A stretch of 64,000 nucleotides of DNA from Salinigranum salinum (GCF_009176545.1 NZ_VTOJ01000001.1:868001-932000), one strand, 5' to 3'. Positions 26,094-35,440 are shown, numbered from the stretch's first letter. Notes: generated by a model from the sequence alone, not told the origin. Program-made: numbers and translations.

Positions 26094-27218
26094 TCACGCC
26101 CCGACGACGACCGGAACCGGCGTGAACGAGAGCACGCCGAGGGCGAGCGTCATCAGCCCGACGAGCCACCGGCCGCGGCCCACCGGCGACTGGTCCAGCG
26201 GAGTCACGCCGCTCACCCGTCCGAACACGAGTGCGAGCACCCCCCAGAGCAGCCAGATGCCGACGGCGCGGCCGTCCTCGAAGAGGTAGAGGTAGCTGGC
26301 GAGCCCGAACAGCGCGAGGGGGACGAGCTTCTGGACGGCCGCGAGCGCGTCGCCGACGAGCGCGCGGGTGACGTGCGCCCCGTCGAGCTGGCCCACCGGC
26401 AGGAGGTTGAGGAACGTCACGAACGCGCCGACCCAGCCGCCGACGACGACGGGGTTGACCGTCAGGCCCGGCTCGACGTACGACAGTGGCTGTCCGACCG
26501 CCCACGCGACGAGCTGGATGAGCGGCGGGTAGCCCAGTTCGACCTGCGTGGCGGTAGTCGCGGTCGCGGTGCCGCCGACCACTCCGACGGTCTCGATCGG
26601 CGGGAGCGACACCCCGATCGCGGTGACGACGATGGTGGCCACGAGCCCCGCCAGCGGGCCGGCGACGCCGATGTCGAACAGCGCTCGCCGGCTCGGGATG
26701 TGGTCGTTCATCCGGATCACGGCGCCGAGCGTCCCCAGTAGCGTCGGAACCGGGATGAAGTACGGGAGCGACGCCTCGACGTCGTGGTAGCGGCTCATCG
26801 CGTAGTGACCGAGCTCGTGCACCGCGAGGACGCCCAGCACCGACACGGTGAACGGCCACGCCTCGACCGCACGGAGCGGCTCCTCCGTGACCGGGATGCC
26901 GTACCAGCCAGCCCCCGCCAGGAGCGTCGTGACGACGGTCGCCACGAACAGCCCGACGTTCGTCCACGGCACCCCGTCGACGCCGGGCGATCGCTCCTCA
27001 ACCACGAGCACGTGTTCGCCGAGCCGGCGCTCGAGCTGGAGCCGGTAGCCGCGCTCGCGAAACACGGGTGCGAGCCGCTGGACGACGGCGTCCCGCGGTG
27101 CGAGTGGTTCGCCGTAGTATCGGATCTCCTCGCCATCGGCCTCGACCTCGTAGACCTGGAAGTAGTCCGCGAGCGCGCTCGGGGTCGGGACGTCACCCTG
27201 AAGCGACGACGACTGCAT
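26094..27218 (-). CDS. Site-2-type intramembrane zinc metalloprotease (M50)
   Basis: 374 residues. An N-terminal cytosolic domain of about 80 residues (QVYEVEADGEEIRYYGEPLA) precedes six to eight membrane segments. The zinc site is HELGH at residues 134-138 and NLLPVGQLDGAH at 271-282, with Asp279 as third ligand. PxxF-like sequence (LPYFIPVPTLLGTLGAVIRM) follows the first site as in haloarchaeal members. Such proteases cut membrane-anchored regulators within the lipid bilayer. Unlike many archaeal homologues it lacks a fused CBS pair, and a stand-alone CBS gene follows directly. The substrate is unknown. The 204-base gap to the divergent Spo0M gene presumably holds its promoter. Confidence 0.9.
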   Translation of the reverse strand: MQSSSLQGDVPTPSALADYFQVYEVEADGEEIRYYGEPLAPRDAVVQRLAPVFRERGYRLQLERRLGEHVLVVEERSPGVDGVPWTNVGLFVATVVTTLLAGAGWYGIPVTEEPLRAVEAWPFTVSVLGVLAVHELGHYAMSRYHDVEASLPYFIPVPTLLGTLGAVIRMNDHIPSRRALFDIGVAGPLAGLVATIVVTAIGVSLPPIETVGVVGGTATATTATQVELGYPPLIQLVAWAVGQPLSYVEPGLTVNPVVVGGWVGAFVTFLNLLPVGQLDGAHVTRALVGDALAAVQKLVPLALFGLASYLYLFEDGRAVGIWLLWGVLALVFGRVSGVTPLDQSPVGRGRWLVGLMTLALGVLSFTPVPVVVGA

Positions 27219-27390
27219 CAGTTCGGCTAGGGAGTGAACGAATAAAGGGCTGTCCGTGCTGTGTGCGGCTGTTCGGAGCCGGTTCTCGGCCCCAGGCTGC
27301 CACCACCGACCGCCGCGCTCGTTCCGGTCTTCGAAGTCGTCCAGGCGCTCGGAGTCACGACCGCTCCGACCGTGCTGTCCGTCGGTGGAA

Positions 27391-27400
27391 CCCTTTTACT
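27391..27400 (+). promoter_or_regulatory. TATA-like box for spo0M
   Basis: CCCTTTTACT lies 23-32 bases before the ATG at 27423, the expected distance for a leaderless transcript. Confidence 0.5.
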
Positions 27401-27422
27401 GCCGACACTCCCTGTGTGTGGT

Positions 27423-28139
27423 ATGAAACGGTTGCTCTCGAGCATCGGGATCGGCGCGGCGACCGTCGACACCGTGCTCCCGCAGGCGGCTGTCCGTCCC
27501 GGCGAGACGGTCGAACTCACGGTCGAGATGCGCGGCGGCGACTCGGCACAGACCATCGGCGGGCTCTACTTCACGCTGAAGACCGAGGCCGACGGCGAGA
27601 CGTGGCCCGTCGCCCGGTTCGACTTCGACGGCTCGTTCACCATCGACCCCGGCGAGGAGCGCACCGAACGGGTGTCGATCCCCATCCCCCTGTGGACGCC
27701 GGTGACGCGCGGCGGCCCGCGGGTGTGGCTGGAGACGGGTCTCGACATCGACTGGGCGGTCGATCCGAGCGACAGCGACGACGTCGCGGTCGAACCCGAC
27801 GACTTCGTCGCGGCACTGTTCGAGGCCGCGGACACCCTCGACTTCGAGTTCGTCTCCGCGTCGCTCGTCGAGACGCCGTGGCTCGACGACCGTCCGTTCG
27901 CGCAGGCGCTCGTCTTCGAGCCCGGCTCGCGGTTCGAGCGGGACGTCTCGCGGCTCGTTCTCACGACCATCCCCCGCGGCGACGACCTCCGGCTGTACAT
28001 CGAGGTACAGCAGCGCGACGCGGTCGCGGAGGCGGTCGGACAGGACTTCAACGAACAGGAACTCTCCGTCACCGTCGCCTACGCGAACCCCGAGATGATC
28101 GGCCGGCGTATCACCTCGACGATCGAACAGTTCACGTAG
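27423..28139 (+). CDS. spo0M: Spo0M (sporulation-control family, arrestin-like fold)
   Basis: 238 residues. The sequence follows the Spo0M pattern: short N-terminal strand (MKRLLSSIGIGAATVDTVLP), then GETVELTVEMRGGDSAQTIG, YFTLKTEADGETWPVARFDF, ERVSIPIPLWTPVTRGGPRV and the C-terminal VEVQQRD-like domain (LRLYIEVQQRDAVAEAVGQD). Despite the Bacillus-derived name, haloarchaea do not sporulate; the family is arrestin-like and probably acts as a cytoplasmic scaffold linked to cell envelope or division. No signal peptide is present. Neighbours (protease upstream, divergent; SHOCT protein downstream) give no clear functional link. Confidence 0.9.
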   Translation: MKRLLSSIGIGAATVDTVLPQAAVRPGETVELTVEMRGGDSAQTIGGLYFTLKTEADGETWPVARFDFDGSFTIDPGEERTERVSIPIPLWTPVTRGGPRVWLETGLDIDWAVDPSDSDDVAVEPDDFVAALFEAADTLDFEFVSASLVETPWLDDRPFAQALVFEPGSRFERDVSRLVLTTIPRGDDLRLYIEVQQRDAVAEAVGQDFNEQELSVTVAYANPEMIGRRITSTIEQFT

Positions 28140-28326
28140 CCGCCTCTCGTCTACGGACCGGCTTCTCTCTGGCTCGGGTCGTCTCCTCTCGCCCTCTCCG
28201 GTTTTCCTCGTCGTTTTCTCAACACGGGTCGAGAACGTCTCTCGCTTTCGAAACCACTGGATTCGCCGACGACAGATGTGGAATCGAAACGGCAACCGTG
28301 GTAAGCGGGGCGCACGTACGTTCGGA

Positions 28327-28346
28327 CGAGTGTTGGTCGACACTCG
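28327..28346. promoter_or_regulatory. Perfect inverted repeat ahead of the SHOCT gene
   Basis: CGAGTGT-tggtcg-ACACTCG, 7-base arms, ends 20 bases before the ATG at 28367. The half-site GAGTGT is also the core of the repeats at 25356-25402 and occurs at 31401-31406 ahead of another membrane protein gene. Confidence 0.45.
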
Positions 28347-28366
28347 CAACACTGGAGGCACACACT

Positions 28367-28744
28367 ATGTCATCGACTTCGACGGACGGACGGCTCGTAC
28401 CGATCCTCGTCGCCGTACTCGCGGCGCTCGTACTCCTCCCTCTCCTCTTCGTGGGGACGGGGATGATGGGCTTCGGTTCGATGGGTCCCGGAATGATGGG
28501 GAGCGCTCAGGGGGGAATGTGGGCCGACGGCAACGCGCTCCCTGGCTGGGCCTTCGTCGTCGGTGTCGTGATGCAGCTGCTGTTTCTCGTCGTCGTCGCC
28601 GGCGGTGTCTACCTCGCCTACCGGGCCGTGACTGACCGGGACGACGAGGACCCGGCCCTGGCGGAACTCCGGGTCGCTTACGCGCGCGGCGACCTGACCG
28701 ACGACGAGTACGAGCGGCGGCGTGACGTGTTAGAACGCGACTGA
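28367..28744 (+). CDS. Small membrane protein with C-terminal SHOCT domain
   Basis: 125 residues. Two hydrophobic segments (residues about 11-30, LVPILVAVLAALVLLPLLFV, and 65-90, GWAFVVGVVMQLLFLVVVAG) flank a Met/Gly-rich loop (GMMGFGSMGPGMMG). A SHOCT motif closes the protein (LAELRVAYARGDLTDDEYER, then RRDVLERD). SHOCT segments are short helical hairpins thought to mediate oligomerisation. The Met-rich loop could bind soft metal such as copper, but that is only a suggestion. The ATG at 28367 lies just behind an inverted repeat. The downstream regulator gene converges on it. Confidence 0.85.
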   Translation: MSSTSTDGRLVPILVAVLAALVLLPLLFVGTGMMGFGSMGPGMMGSAQGGMWADGNALPGWAFVVGVVMQLLFLVVVAGGVYLAYRAVTDRDDEDPALAELRVAYARGDLTDDEYERRRDVLERD

Positions 28745-28852
28745 GCGGGGGCGGATCCCACGGTCCCACGGCCGCGTGCTCGAATCGCCGGCCTCACTCC
28801 GTTGGCCGCTCGCGGCGGTAGTCGACGTCTCCCTGCCTGTCGGAAGGGACCG

Positions 28853-29230
28853 TCAGAGCCAGTCGTCGGGGAGTTCGTCCTCGTGGTCGGAGATGAGCCT
28901 GAGGATCGGACGAATCTCGTCGAACTGCTCCCCCCTGACGATGACATCCTGCTCGCGGTCCCAGTCGATGACCCCGTTCTCCTCGAGCAGCGGGAGGTGC
29001 TCCGTCTCGAGCATCTCGAGGAGCGTCCGGCGTTCGTCGTCGTCGATGTGTTCGGCGACACGGATGTGTTCGGGGATGTCGTCGAACTTCTCGGGGTTAC
29101 CGTCGACGAGATAGACGAGCAGCCGTCGCCGGTCGGGGTGTGCAAACAGGGCGAGGACGTTCGGGAGTCGTCCCCTCACCGCCGCTGTGATCTCGCTCTC
29201 TCTCGATCCGTCCGTCGTCGTTGGTTTCAT
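28853..29230 (-). CDS. DUF7344-like winged-helix regulator
   Basis: 125 residues. Core pattern LFAHPDRRRLLVYLVDGNPE, then RTLLEMLETEHLPLLEENGV and IDWDREQDVIVRGEQFDEIR is the haloarchaeal single-domain winged helix also seen at 16038, with a slightly longer N-terminus. Probably a DNA-binding regulator. It follows the receiver/PAS kinase gene on the same strand after 37 bases, so the two may be cotranscribed; the short gap suggests the regulator could be an output partner of the kinase, though it carries no receiver domain. It converges on the SHOCT gene. Confidence 0.82.
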   Translation of the reverse strand: MKPTTTDGSRESEITAAVRGRLPNVLALFAHPDRRRLLVYLVDGNPEKFDDIPEHIRVAEHIDDDERRTLLEMLETEHLPLLEENGVIDWDREQDVIVRGEQFDEIRPILRLISDHEDELPDDWL

Positions 29231-29267
29231 TGGTTCCTCCGTTAGTGTGTGGTCGTCCGCCGCGGAC

Positions 29268-31169
29268 TCAGTCGACTTCTTCGTGTCTGTCCGCTCCGGT
29301 GAGTTCGTTTCCGGCCGTCAGCCCCTCGTCGATCACCGGATCGATCCCGGTGAACTCGAAACGAGCACCGCCCGCCGTCCCCTCGACTGCGCTGATCGAC
29401 CAGCCGTGTGCGTCGCTGATCTGTTCGACGATCGCGAGGCCGAATCCGGTGCCCGTGTCGCTCGTCGAGTACGCCGTCTCGAACACCGTCTCACGTCTGT
29501 CCGGCGGGATCCCCGGACCGTCGTCCTCGACGTAGAACCCGACCGTCGTGTCGACCGCGGGGATCGATCCGACGACGACGGACACGGTCGGTGTCCCGTG
29601 GCTCGCGTCGGCGTCGTCCTCCGTCGAGTGGGTCGTCGACCCGTGTTCGATCGCGTTCCGGAAGAGGTTCTCGAGCACGCGCACGAGGGCGTCCGGGTCC
29701 GCCCGGAGGCGAACGCTCGATTCGACCTCGAGCGTCGCGTCCGCGGTCGCGACGCCCTCCCACGCCGTCTCGGCCATTGATTCGAAGTCGACGGGGACGA
29801 GTTCGTCCACCTCGCCCTCCTCTGCGAACCGGAGCGTCTGGGCGATAATCGTCTCGGCCCGCTCGAGCGACTGTCTCACTATCTCGACCGTCTCGGCGTC
29901 GTGATCGCCGTCCGCTACGAGGGTGTCGACGTACCCAATCGCGACCGACAGCGGGTTCCGCAGGTCGTGCGAGACGATGCTGACGAACTCGCGGAGTCGT
30001 TTGGCCCGCCGCGCGAGTTCCCGCTCACGTTCGACCCGGACCGTGACGTCCTGAAGGTAGATGGCGACGCCCTTGCTCGTCTGATACGCTCGCACGTGGA
30101 AGTGCGTCCCGCTCGGCGCGTAGTACGTCTCGACGTCGAGGGGGACGCCGTGTTCGACGACCGACCGCAACTGGTCGTGGAACGTGGCGTCTTCGAACGC
30201 CGGGAACACCTCCCAGAGGTCGTGTCCGACGAGCGCTCGCTCGCGTCGACCGAGCAGCCGCTGCGCCGCGTCGTTGACGAGTACGATCCGCCACTCGTGG
30301 TCGACCGTGACGTACGGTCCGGTGGTCCACTCGAGGAGGTCGCCGAGAGTGGCCTCGAACTGCTTGCCCTCACGAGGCTTGATGATCGCGAGGATTCCGT
30401 CAGGGTTCTCCTCTCTCCCGGGGACGGCTGCCATCTGTATCCGGTACGGCTCCGCCCCCCCGTCGGTCACGATGCCCAGTTCGGCCGAGACGACGTTCGG
30501 GCCCGTTCCACCACGAAGCGTCTCGACGTAGTCCGCGACGAGTCCTCGTTCGTCGTCGGCCACGAGGTCCTGGATCCGTTCAATCCGGCCTCCACCAGCC
30601 GACGTCGGGATCAGTTCGTCGACGCGCTGGTTCGCGGCACGGATGCGTCCGTCGGCGTCGAACACGGCCACGGGAACGTCGAGCATCTCGAGCAGCGTCC
30701 CGAACCGCTGGGACTCGACGGTCGCTCGCCGTTCGAGGACGAGCGATCGAACCCGTTCGATCAGGAGCGCGAACCCCTCGCCGGCTTCGTGCTTTCTGAA
30801 GTAGTCGGTCACGCCGGCGTGGATCGCCTCCATCGCGATCGACTCGCTTCCCTCCCCCGTCAGCATCACGAAGGGGAGGTTCGGTCGGCGCTCACGGATC
30901 CGACCGAGGAGTTCGACGCCCGTCATCTCGGGCATCCGGTAGTCGCTGATCACCGCGTCGATCGGGGTCCCGTGTTCGAGCCGACTGAGCGCCCGGGTGG
31001 GGTCTACCTCCACGGTGACGACCATGTCGTCGTGCGTGCGCTCGAACCACCGCTGCACGAGGTGGCTGTACGCCTCGTCGTCGTCCACGTGCAACACGTG
31101 TATCTGCGTCTCGTCCCGCGTCTCGATCTCGTCCTGCGTGTCCGTCTGTCGGTGGTCTGATCGGTTCAT
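29268..31169 (-). CDS. Receiver-PAS-PAS sensor histidine kinase
   Basis: 633 residues, cytoplasmic. Residues about 22-140 form a receiver (HVLHVDDDEAYSHLVQRWFE; phosphoacceptor Asp76 in AVISDYRMPE; MLTGEGSES). Two PAS domains follow (about 160-280, VPVAVFDADGRIRAANQRVD; about 300-415, WRIVLVNDAAQRLLGRRERA), then HisKA with the phosphorylated His in VSIVSHDLRNPLSVAIGYVD, then HATPase with NLFRNAIEHG, EDDGPGIPPD and GTGFGLAIVEQISDAHGW. Neither PAS carries a LOV cysteine motif. Overall layout and C-terminal sequence closely resemble the LOV kinase at 11104, suggesting the two are paralogues that differ in input domains. The ATG at 31169 was chosen; upstream extension is low-quality sequence. Confidence 0.9.
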   Translation of the reverse strand: MNRSDHRQTDTQDEIETRDETQIHVLHVDDDEAYSHLVQRWFERTHDDMVVTVEVDPTRALSRLEHGTPIDAVISDYRMPEMTGVELLGRIRERRPNLPFVMLTGEGSESIAMEAIHAGVTDYFRKHEAGEGFALLIERVRSLVLERRATVESQRFGTLLEMLDVPVAVFDADGRIRAANQRVDELIPTSAGGGRIERIQDLVADDERGLVADYVETLRGGTGPNVVSAELGIVTDGGAEPYRIQMAAVPGREENPDGILAIIKPREGKQFEATLGDLLEWTTGPYVTVDHEWRIVLVNDAAQRLLGRRERALVGHDLWEVFPAFEDATFHDQLRSVVEHGVPLDVETYYAPSGTHFHVRAYQTSKGVAIYLQDVTVRVERERELARRAKRLREFVSIVSHDLRNPLSVAIGYVDTLVADGDHDAETVEIVRQSLERAETIIAQTLRFAEEGEVDELVPVDFESMAETAWEGVATADATLEVESSVRLRADPDALVRVLENLFRNAIEHGSTTHSTEDDADASHGTPTVSVVVGSIPAVDTTVGFYVEDDGPGIPPDRRETVFETAYSTSDTGTGFGLAIVEQISDAHGWSISAVEGTAGGARFEFTGIDPVIDEGLTAGNELTGADRHEEVD

Positions 31170-31444
31170 GATGGCTCTCCGGGGTCGGTCTCGGCGTAGT
31201 CGTGACTCTCCTTCTCGTGGTCTCTCAGGACCAGCAACGTCAGAAACGACTCCAGAGGTAATAAACTCGGACGTAGAGTATCGACGGTCGGCGACGACCG
31301 ATCCCCCCACATCCCGTCGTTCGAGCCGTCTCGAAGCCGAGAGTCGGCGCACGACGACGAGACACATGGCGGTTGCGCTCGTCGTGTGCACGACCGTGCC
31401 GAGTGTCACCATTTATCACGAGGGAGCGAGTATGCGAGGACACG

Positions 31445-31960
31445 ATGAGTGGTGAACCCGCGGAAGCCGAGACGGTCGACATCTACGACGACGTCAGCGA
31501 ACTGGGGCTGCCCATCTCGATCCGGGTCGTCTCGATGTCGATGGTCGGCGGACTGCTCGGGACGATCCTGATGCTCCCAGTGCTCGTCGGGATCCCACAG
31601 GCGCTGGGCCTCTTCCTGACGGAGCCGATCACCCGGTTCGCGGGCTTCGCGGCCTTCTTCGGCATCGAACCGACGGCGACGCTCGGGATGATCGTCTTCG
31701 GCGTGGGTGGTACGTTCGTCCTCCCGTTGATCTTCCTCGTCGTCGGCTCGTTCCTCCCGCCGCGCGAACCCCGCTACCTCCGGGGTGTGACGTTCGCGAC
31801 GTTCTTCTGGACGGGGTTCGCCCCCGCGTTCTGGCCCGGTACCGGCGTGCTCGCCGTCGGCATCTTCCTGATCGTCTCGCTCGTCGGACACTGGGTGTAC
31901 GGGGCGACGCTCGGCTACGTCCTCGACCGGACCACGGGCATCCCCCAGCACGAGGTCTGA
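31445..31960 (+). CDS. Multi-pass membrane protein, DUF6789-like, ahead of the oxidase genes
   Basis: 171 residues with four hydrophobic segments (VVSMSMVGGLLGTILMLPVL; LGMIVFGVGGTFVLPLIFLV; GVTFATFFWTGFAPAFWPGT; GIFLIVSLVGHWVYGATLGY). It resembles the DUF6789 group found with haloarchaeal oxidase genes. No cofactor ligand set is obvious apart from one His (GHWVYG). The start ATG 31445 has a TATA-like ATTTATCACG at 31411-31420. It precedes coxB by 160 bases on the same strand and may belong to the oxidase regulon. Function unknown. Confidence 0.78.
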   Translation: MSGEPAEAETVDIYDDVSELGLPISIRVVSMSMVGGLLGTILMLPVLVGIPQALGLFLTEPITRFAGFAAFFGIEPTATLGMIVFGVGGTFVLPLIFLVVGSFLPPREPRYLRGVTFATFFWTGFAPAFWPGTGVLAVGIFLIVSLVGHWVYGATLGYVLDRTTGIPQHEV

Positions 31961-32120
31961 CCGCCCGGCCCAGTCGCCGAACCGCCTGCCGATCGGTCCT
32001 CCCGACGGTTTCTCGCTCACGGCGCACTCGTCGCCCCCGTCGAGCGATTCGGTGTGGCGTGCTCCCCGAAACCGCTAAGTAGGGGTCCTAATGATTAATA
32101 CCGAAGGTCGTTTGTTACCT

Positions 32121-32834
32121 ATGTCCATGACCCTGCTGCACCACCTCTCGGGGCTCCTCGCCCAGTCGGGACTGATCCCGCGGGGGACACGCGTGTTCGT
32201 GTTCGACCGCATCTTCACCGTGTTCCTGCTGTTGGGGACGCTCGTCGGTGTCGTGGTCATCGCGTACATGCTGTACAACGCGTACAAGTACCGTGACACG
32301 GGCGAGGCCGACGACGTCGACCGGCCAGCTCTGGGCGAACTCCCGGCCGACGGCGGGAAGGGGAAGAAGCTGTTCACCTCGTTCGCGCTGAGCGCCGTGA
32401 TCGTCATCTCGCTCGTCGCGTGGACGTACGGGACACTGCTGTACGTCGAGGAGGGGCCGTCGCAGGCCGAATCGCTGGAGATCGAGGTCGAGGGCTACCA
32501 GTTCGGCTGGCGCTTCACCTACCCGAACGGCCACGTCGAGGACTCGACCGCGGGCGGCGTGCTCCGCGTTCCGGTCGACCGAGGGATCCGGTTGCGCGTG
32601 ACCTCTGCGGACGTCTTCCACAACTTCGGGATACCGGAACAGAAGGTGAAATCCGACGCCATCCCGGGCCAGACCTCCGAGACGTGGTTCGAGGCCGACG
32701 AGACGGGGACGTACACCGCGAACTGTTACGAACTCTGTGGAGCCGGCCACTCGTACATGACGGCGCAGGTCGTCGTGATGGAGCCTGACGAGTACCGCGA
32801 GTGGTACACCAATCTCAACGAGAGCGCATCATGA
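32121..32834 (+). CDS. coxB: Cytochrome c oxidase-type subunit II (CuA domain)
   Basis: 237 residues. Two N-terminal membrane helices (residues about 28-55 and 86-108) are followed by the extracellular cupredoxin domain. The CuA site is intact: His167 (DVFHNFGIP), Cys202, Cys206, His210 and Met213 (CYELCGAGHSYM). It accepts electrons from a blue copper protein such as halocyanin, since haloarchaea generally lack soluble cytochrome c. ATG 32121 gives MSMTLLHH; ATG 32127 is equally possible, and an ATG at 32091 falls inside the TATA-like ATGATTAATA and is less likely. The stop overlaps the ATG of coxAC, so the genes are coupled. Confidence 0.95.
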   Translation: MSMTLLHHLSGLLAQSGLIPRGTRVFVFDRIFTVFLLLGTLVGVVVIAYMLYNAYKYRDTGEADDVDRPALGELPADGGKGKKLFTSFALSAVIVISLVAWTYGTLLYVEEGPSQAESLEIEVEGYQFGWRFTYPNGHVEDSTAGGVLRVPVDRGIRLRVTSADVFHNFGIPEQKVKSDAIPGQTSETWFEADETGTYTANCYELCGAGHSYMTAQVVVMEPDEYREWYTNLNESAS

Positions 32835-35428
32835 GTGAACAAGACGATACACACGACACGGACGACGGACACACGGTCGAGACCGACGGTGGACAGACCG
32901 ACGGCGGGACGGTGAGCGGGGGCGAGCTCGCAGTGCCCGGGGTCGAGGCGGACCACGACCACGGCCACGAGGACGACCACGAGTTCCCGGGGACGAACAC
33001 GATCAAGCGGTGGCTCATCACGACCAACCACAAGGACATCGGCATCCTCTACGTGGTGACGTCGCTGTTCTTCTTGATCCTCGGCGGGGTGCTCGCGTGG
33101 CTGATGCGCATCCAGCTGTGGGCGCCGCGGGCGGCGACGGAAACCGTCATCAGCGCGGGCGCGTACAACCAGGCGGTCTCCGCGCACGGCCTGCTGATGG
33201 TGTTCTGGTTCCTCTCGCCGTTCGCGTTCGGCTTCGCGAACTACGTCGTCCCGCTCCAGATCGGGGCGAAGGACCTCGCGTTCCCCCGACTCAACGCGCT
33301 CAGCTTCTGGCTCTACCTCGCCTCCGGACTCCTCTTCATGGTCTCGTTCTTCCAGGGCGGCACCTTCGCCGGCGGCTGGACGATGTACGCCCCGTTGAAC
33401 GTGCCGACGTTCACCCCGGACGTGGGTGCCTCGACCGCCGTGCTGGCGCTCACGCTGTTCGTCGCCTCGGTGACGGTCTCGTCGGTGAACTTCCTGACGA
33501 CGATGCATCGGATGCGCGCCAAGGGGCTCACCCTGCGGAACCTCCCGCTGTTCACCTGGTCGATCCTCCTGACGGTGTGGATGATGCTGTTCGCGTTCGC
33601 GGCGCTGCTCGCGGCGCTCATTATCCTCTCCTCGGACCGTCTCCTGGGAACGACCTACTTCGCGATGGAGTCGCCCGCGGGATCGCTCCTGTGGACCCAC
33701 CTGTTCTGGTTCTTCGGCCACCCCGAGGTGTACATCGTCTTCTTCCCGGCGCTCGGCGTGATGGCCGAGTGCTTCCAGACCTTCACTGGGCGGCGGATCG
33801 TCGGCCGCAAGTGGTTCATCGCCGCGATGGTGCTCGTGGCGCTGCAGTCGTTCGTCGTCTGGATGCACCACATGTTCCTCACGACGATCAACCTCCAGAT
33901 CAAGACGCTGTTCATGATAACCACCATCGGCATCTCGCTCCCCTTCGACCTGATGGTGTTCGCGCTGATCTACACGATGTTGAAGGGCCGCATTCGGTTC
34001 ACCACCCCCTTCCTCTTCTCGTTCGGCGCACTGTTGCTGTTCATCATCGGCGGCATCACGGGTGTGTTCCTCGGCGCGGTCGTCCTCGACTACGAGTTCC
34101 GGGGGACGTACTGGGTCGTCGCGCACTTCCACTACGTGATGGTCGGCGGCATCACCGCGCTCGTGGGCGGGCTCTACTACTGGTTCCCGAAGATGACCGG
34201 CCGGATGTACGACGAGTTCCTGGGCAAACTCCACTTCGGCGTCTACTTCGTCGGCTTCAACCTGCTGTACTTCCCGCTGTTCGTCGCCTGGGAGACGCCC
34301 CGGAGAGTGTTCGACTACGCACCCGGGCTCGAACCGTGGCACAAGGTCGCGACGATCGGCGCGTTCGTGCTCGGGCTCTCGTTCCTCATCATGTTCTACA
34401 ACCTGGGCAAGAGCGCCTTCTCGGGCGACCCGGCTCCCGACAACCCGTGGGAGTTCGGCTCGACGGCGGAGTGGGCGGTGTCGTCGCCGCCGATCCTGGA
34501 GAACTTCCCCGGGACGCCGACGTACGAGAACGGGAATCTGGAGTTCCTCACCTCGAAATCCCCGGCACAGGCCGACGGTGGCCTCGCGACGGCCGCCGAC
34601 GCCGCGCGGTCGAAGGTGCAGATCCGCGAGGTCGAGACCGAGGACGACGACTTCCACGCCGACCACGCCAGCATCTGGCCGCTCGCGTTGAGCGCCGGGA
34701 TGTTCTTCCTCTTCCTCGGGCTGTCCGGGGTGCAGGAGGCGTCGTTCGGCGAGGGGATGATGGCGAACGTCTACATGGCGTCGACGGCCGTCGGTGGCGC
34801 GATCACCGTCGGCTCGTTGCTCTCGTGGGGGCTCGAACCGTTCACGGCGTTCCCCGGCGGCGAGGGCGAAGCGTGGCCGTTCGGCGGCATCGAGAACGGC
34901 AAGGTCGGGATGTGGATCTTCCTCGCGAGCGACGTCGTCCTCTTCGGCGGCTTCATCGGGGCGTACGTCTTCACCCGCGTGGCGTTCGGCTGGACCGCGT
35001 GGGAGCCCGTTCCGAGCAACCCCATCCCGGGGCTGATGAACACGTACCTCCTGCTCACGAGCAGTTTCACCGTCGTGCTCGCACTCGTCGCGGCGGAGAA
35101 GAAACACAAGTGGGGCGTCGTGGCGACGCTCGTGACGACGTTCCTCCTCGGGCTGGGGTTCCTCGGCAACAAGGCCATCGAGTGGAACCACCTGTTCCAC
35201 GAGGGGATCTGGCTGTCGACCAACGTCCGGTCGTCGACGTTCTTCCTCACGACCGGGCTGCACGCCGCGCACGTCATCGTCGGCCTGTTCATCACCCTCT
35301 TCCTGATCGTCCGCGCCTGGCGGGGCGCCTACCTCGAGGACAACCGGTCGCTGGAGTACTTCGGCCTCTACTGGCACTTCGTCGACATCGTCTGGCTGTT
35401 CCTCTTCCCGCTGTTCTACATCCTGTGA
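32831..35428 (+). CDS. coxAC: Fused cytochrome oxidase subunits I and III
   Basis: 865 residues. Residues about 55-580 are subunit I: TTNHKDIGILY, heme-ligand His in AYNQAVSAHGLLMVFW, CuB/heme a3 pocket FFGHPEVYI (proton-channel Glu and cross-linked His-Tyr), HHMF and the heme-ligand helix VAHFHYVMVGG. Residues about 610-865 are subunit III (NGKVGMWIFLASDVVLFGGF; LHAAHVIVGLFITLFLIVRA). The fusion occurs in several haloarchaea. The Glu in HPEV marks a type-A1-like oxidase with complete D- and K-channel candidates. An acidic, His-rich N-terminal tail (about 50 residues, DHDHGHEDDHE) precedes the first helix and may bind metal. Start ATG overlaps the coxB stop. It is the main proton-pumping terminal oxidase. 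Confidence 0.95.
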   Translation: MSEQDDTHDTDDGHTVETDGGQTDGGTVSGGELAVPGVEADHDHGHEDDHEFPGTNTIKRWLITTNHKDIGILYVVTSLFFLILGGVLAWLMRIQLWAPRAATETVISAGAYNQAVSAHGLLMVFWFLSPFAFGFANYVVPLQIGAKDLAFPRLNALSFWLYLASGLLFMVSFFQGGTFAGGWTMYAPLNVPTFTPDVGASTAVLALTLFVASVTVSSVNFLTTMHRMRAKGLTLRNLPLFTWSILLTVWMMLFAFAALLAALIILSSDRLLGTTYFAMESPAGSLLWTHLFWFFGHPEVYIVFFPALGVMAECFQTFTGRRIVGRKWFIAAMVLVALQSFVVWMHHMFLTTINLQIKTLFMITTIGISLPFDLMVFALIYTMLKGRIRFTTPFLFSFGALLLFIIGGITGVFLGAVVLDYEFRGTYWVVAHFHYVMVGGITALVGGLYYWFPKMTGRMYDEFLGKLHFGVYFVGFNLLYFPLFVAWETPRRVFDYAPGLEPWHKVATIGAFVLGLSFLIMFYNLGKSAFSGDPAPDNPWEFGSTAEWAVSSPPILENFPGTPTYENGNLEFLTSKSPAQADGGLATAADAARSKVQIREVETEDDDFHADHASIWPLALSAGMFFLFLGLSGVQEASFGEGMMANVYMASTAVGGAITVGSLLSWGLEPFTAFPGGEGEAWPFGGIENGKVGMWIFLASDVVLFGGFIGAYVFTRVAFGWTAWEPVPSNPIPGLMNTYLLLTSSFTVVLALVAAEKKHKWGVVATLVTTFLLGLGFLGNKAIEWNHLFHEGIWLSTNVRSSTFFLTTGLHAAHVIVGLFITLFLIVRAWRGAYLEDNRSLEYFGLYWHFVDIVWLFLFPLFYIL

Positions 35429-35440
35429 GGTGACCAAGAG

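Noticed and set aside
32726..35437. 903-residue reverse ORF opposite coxAC
   Set aside because: Highly charged low-complexity shadow of the oxidase gene.
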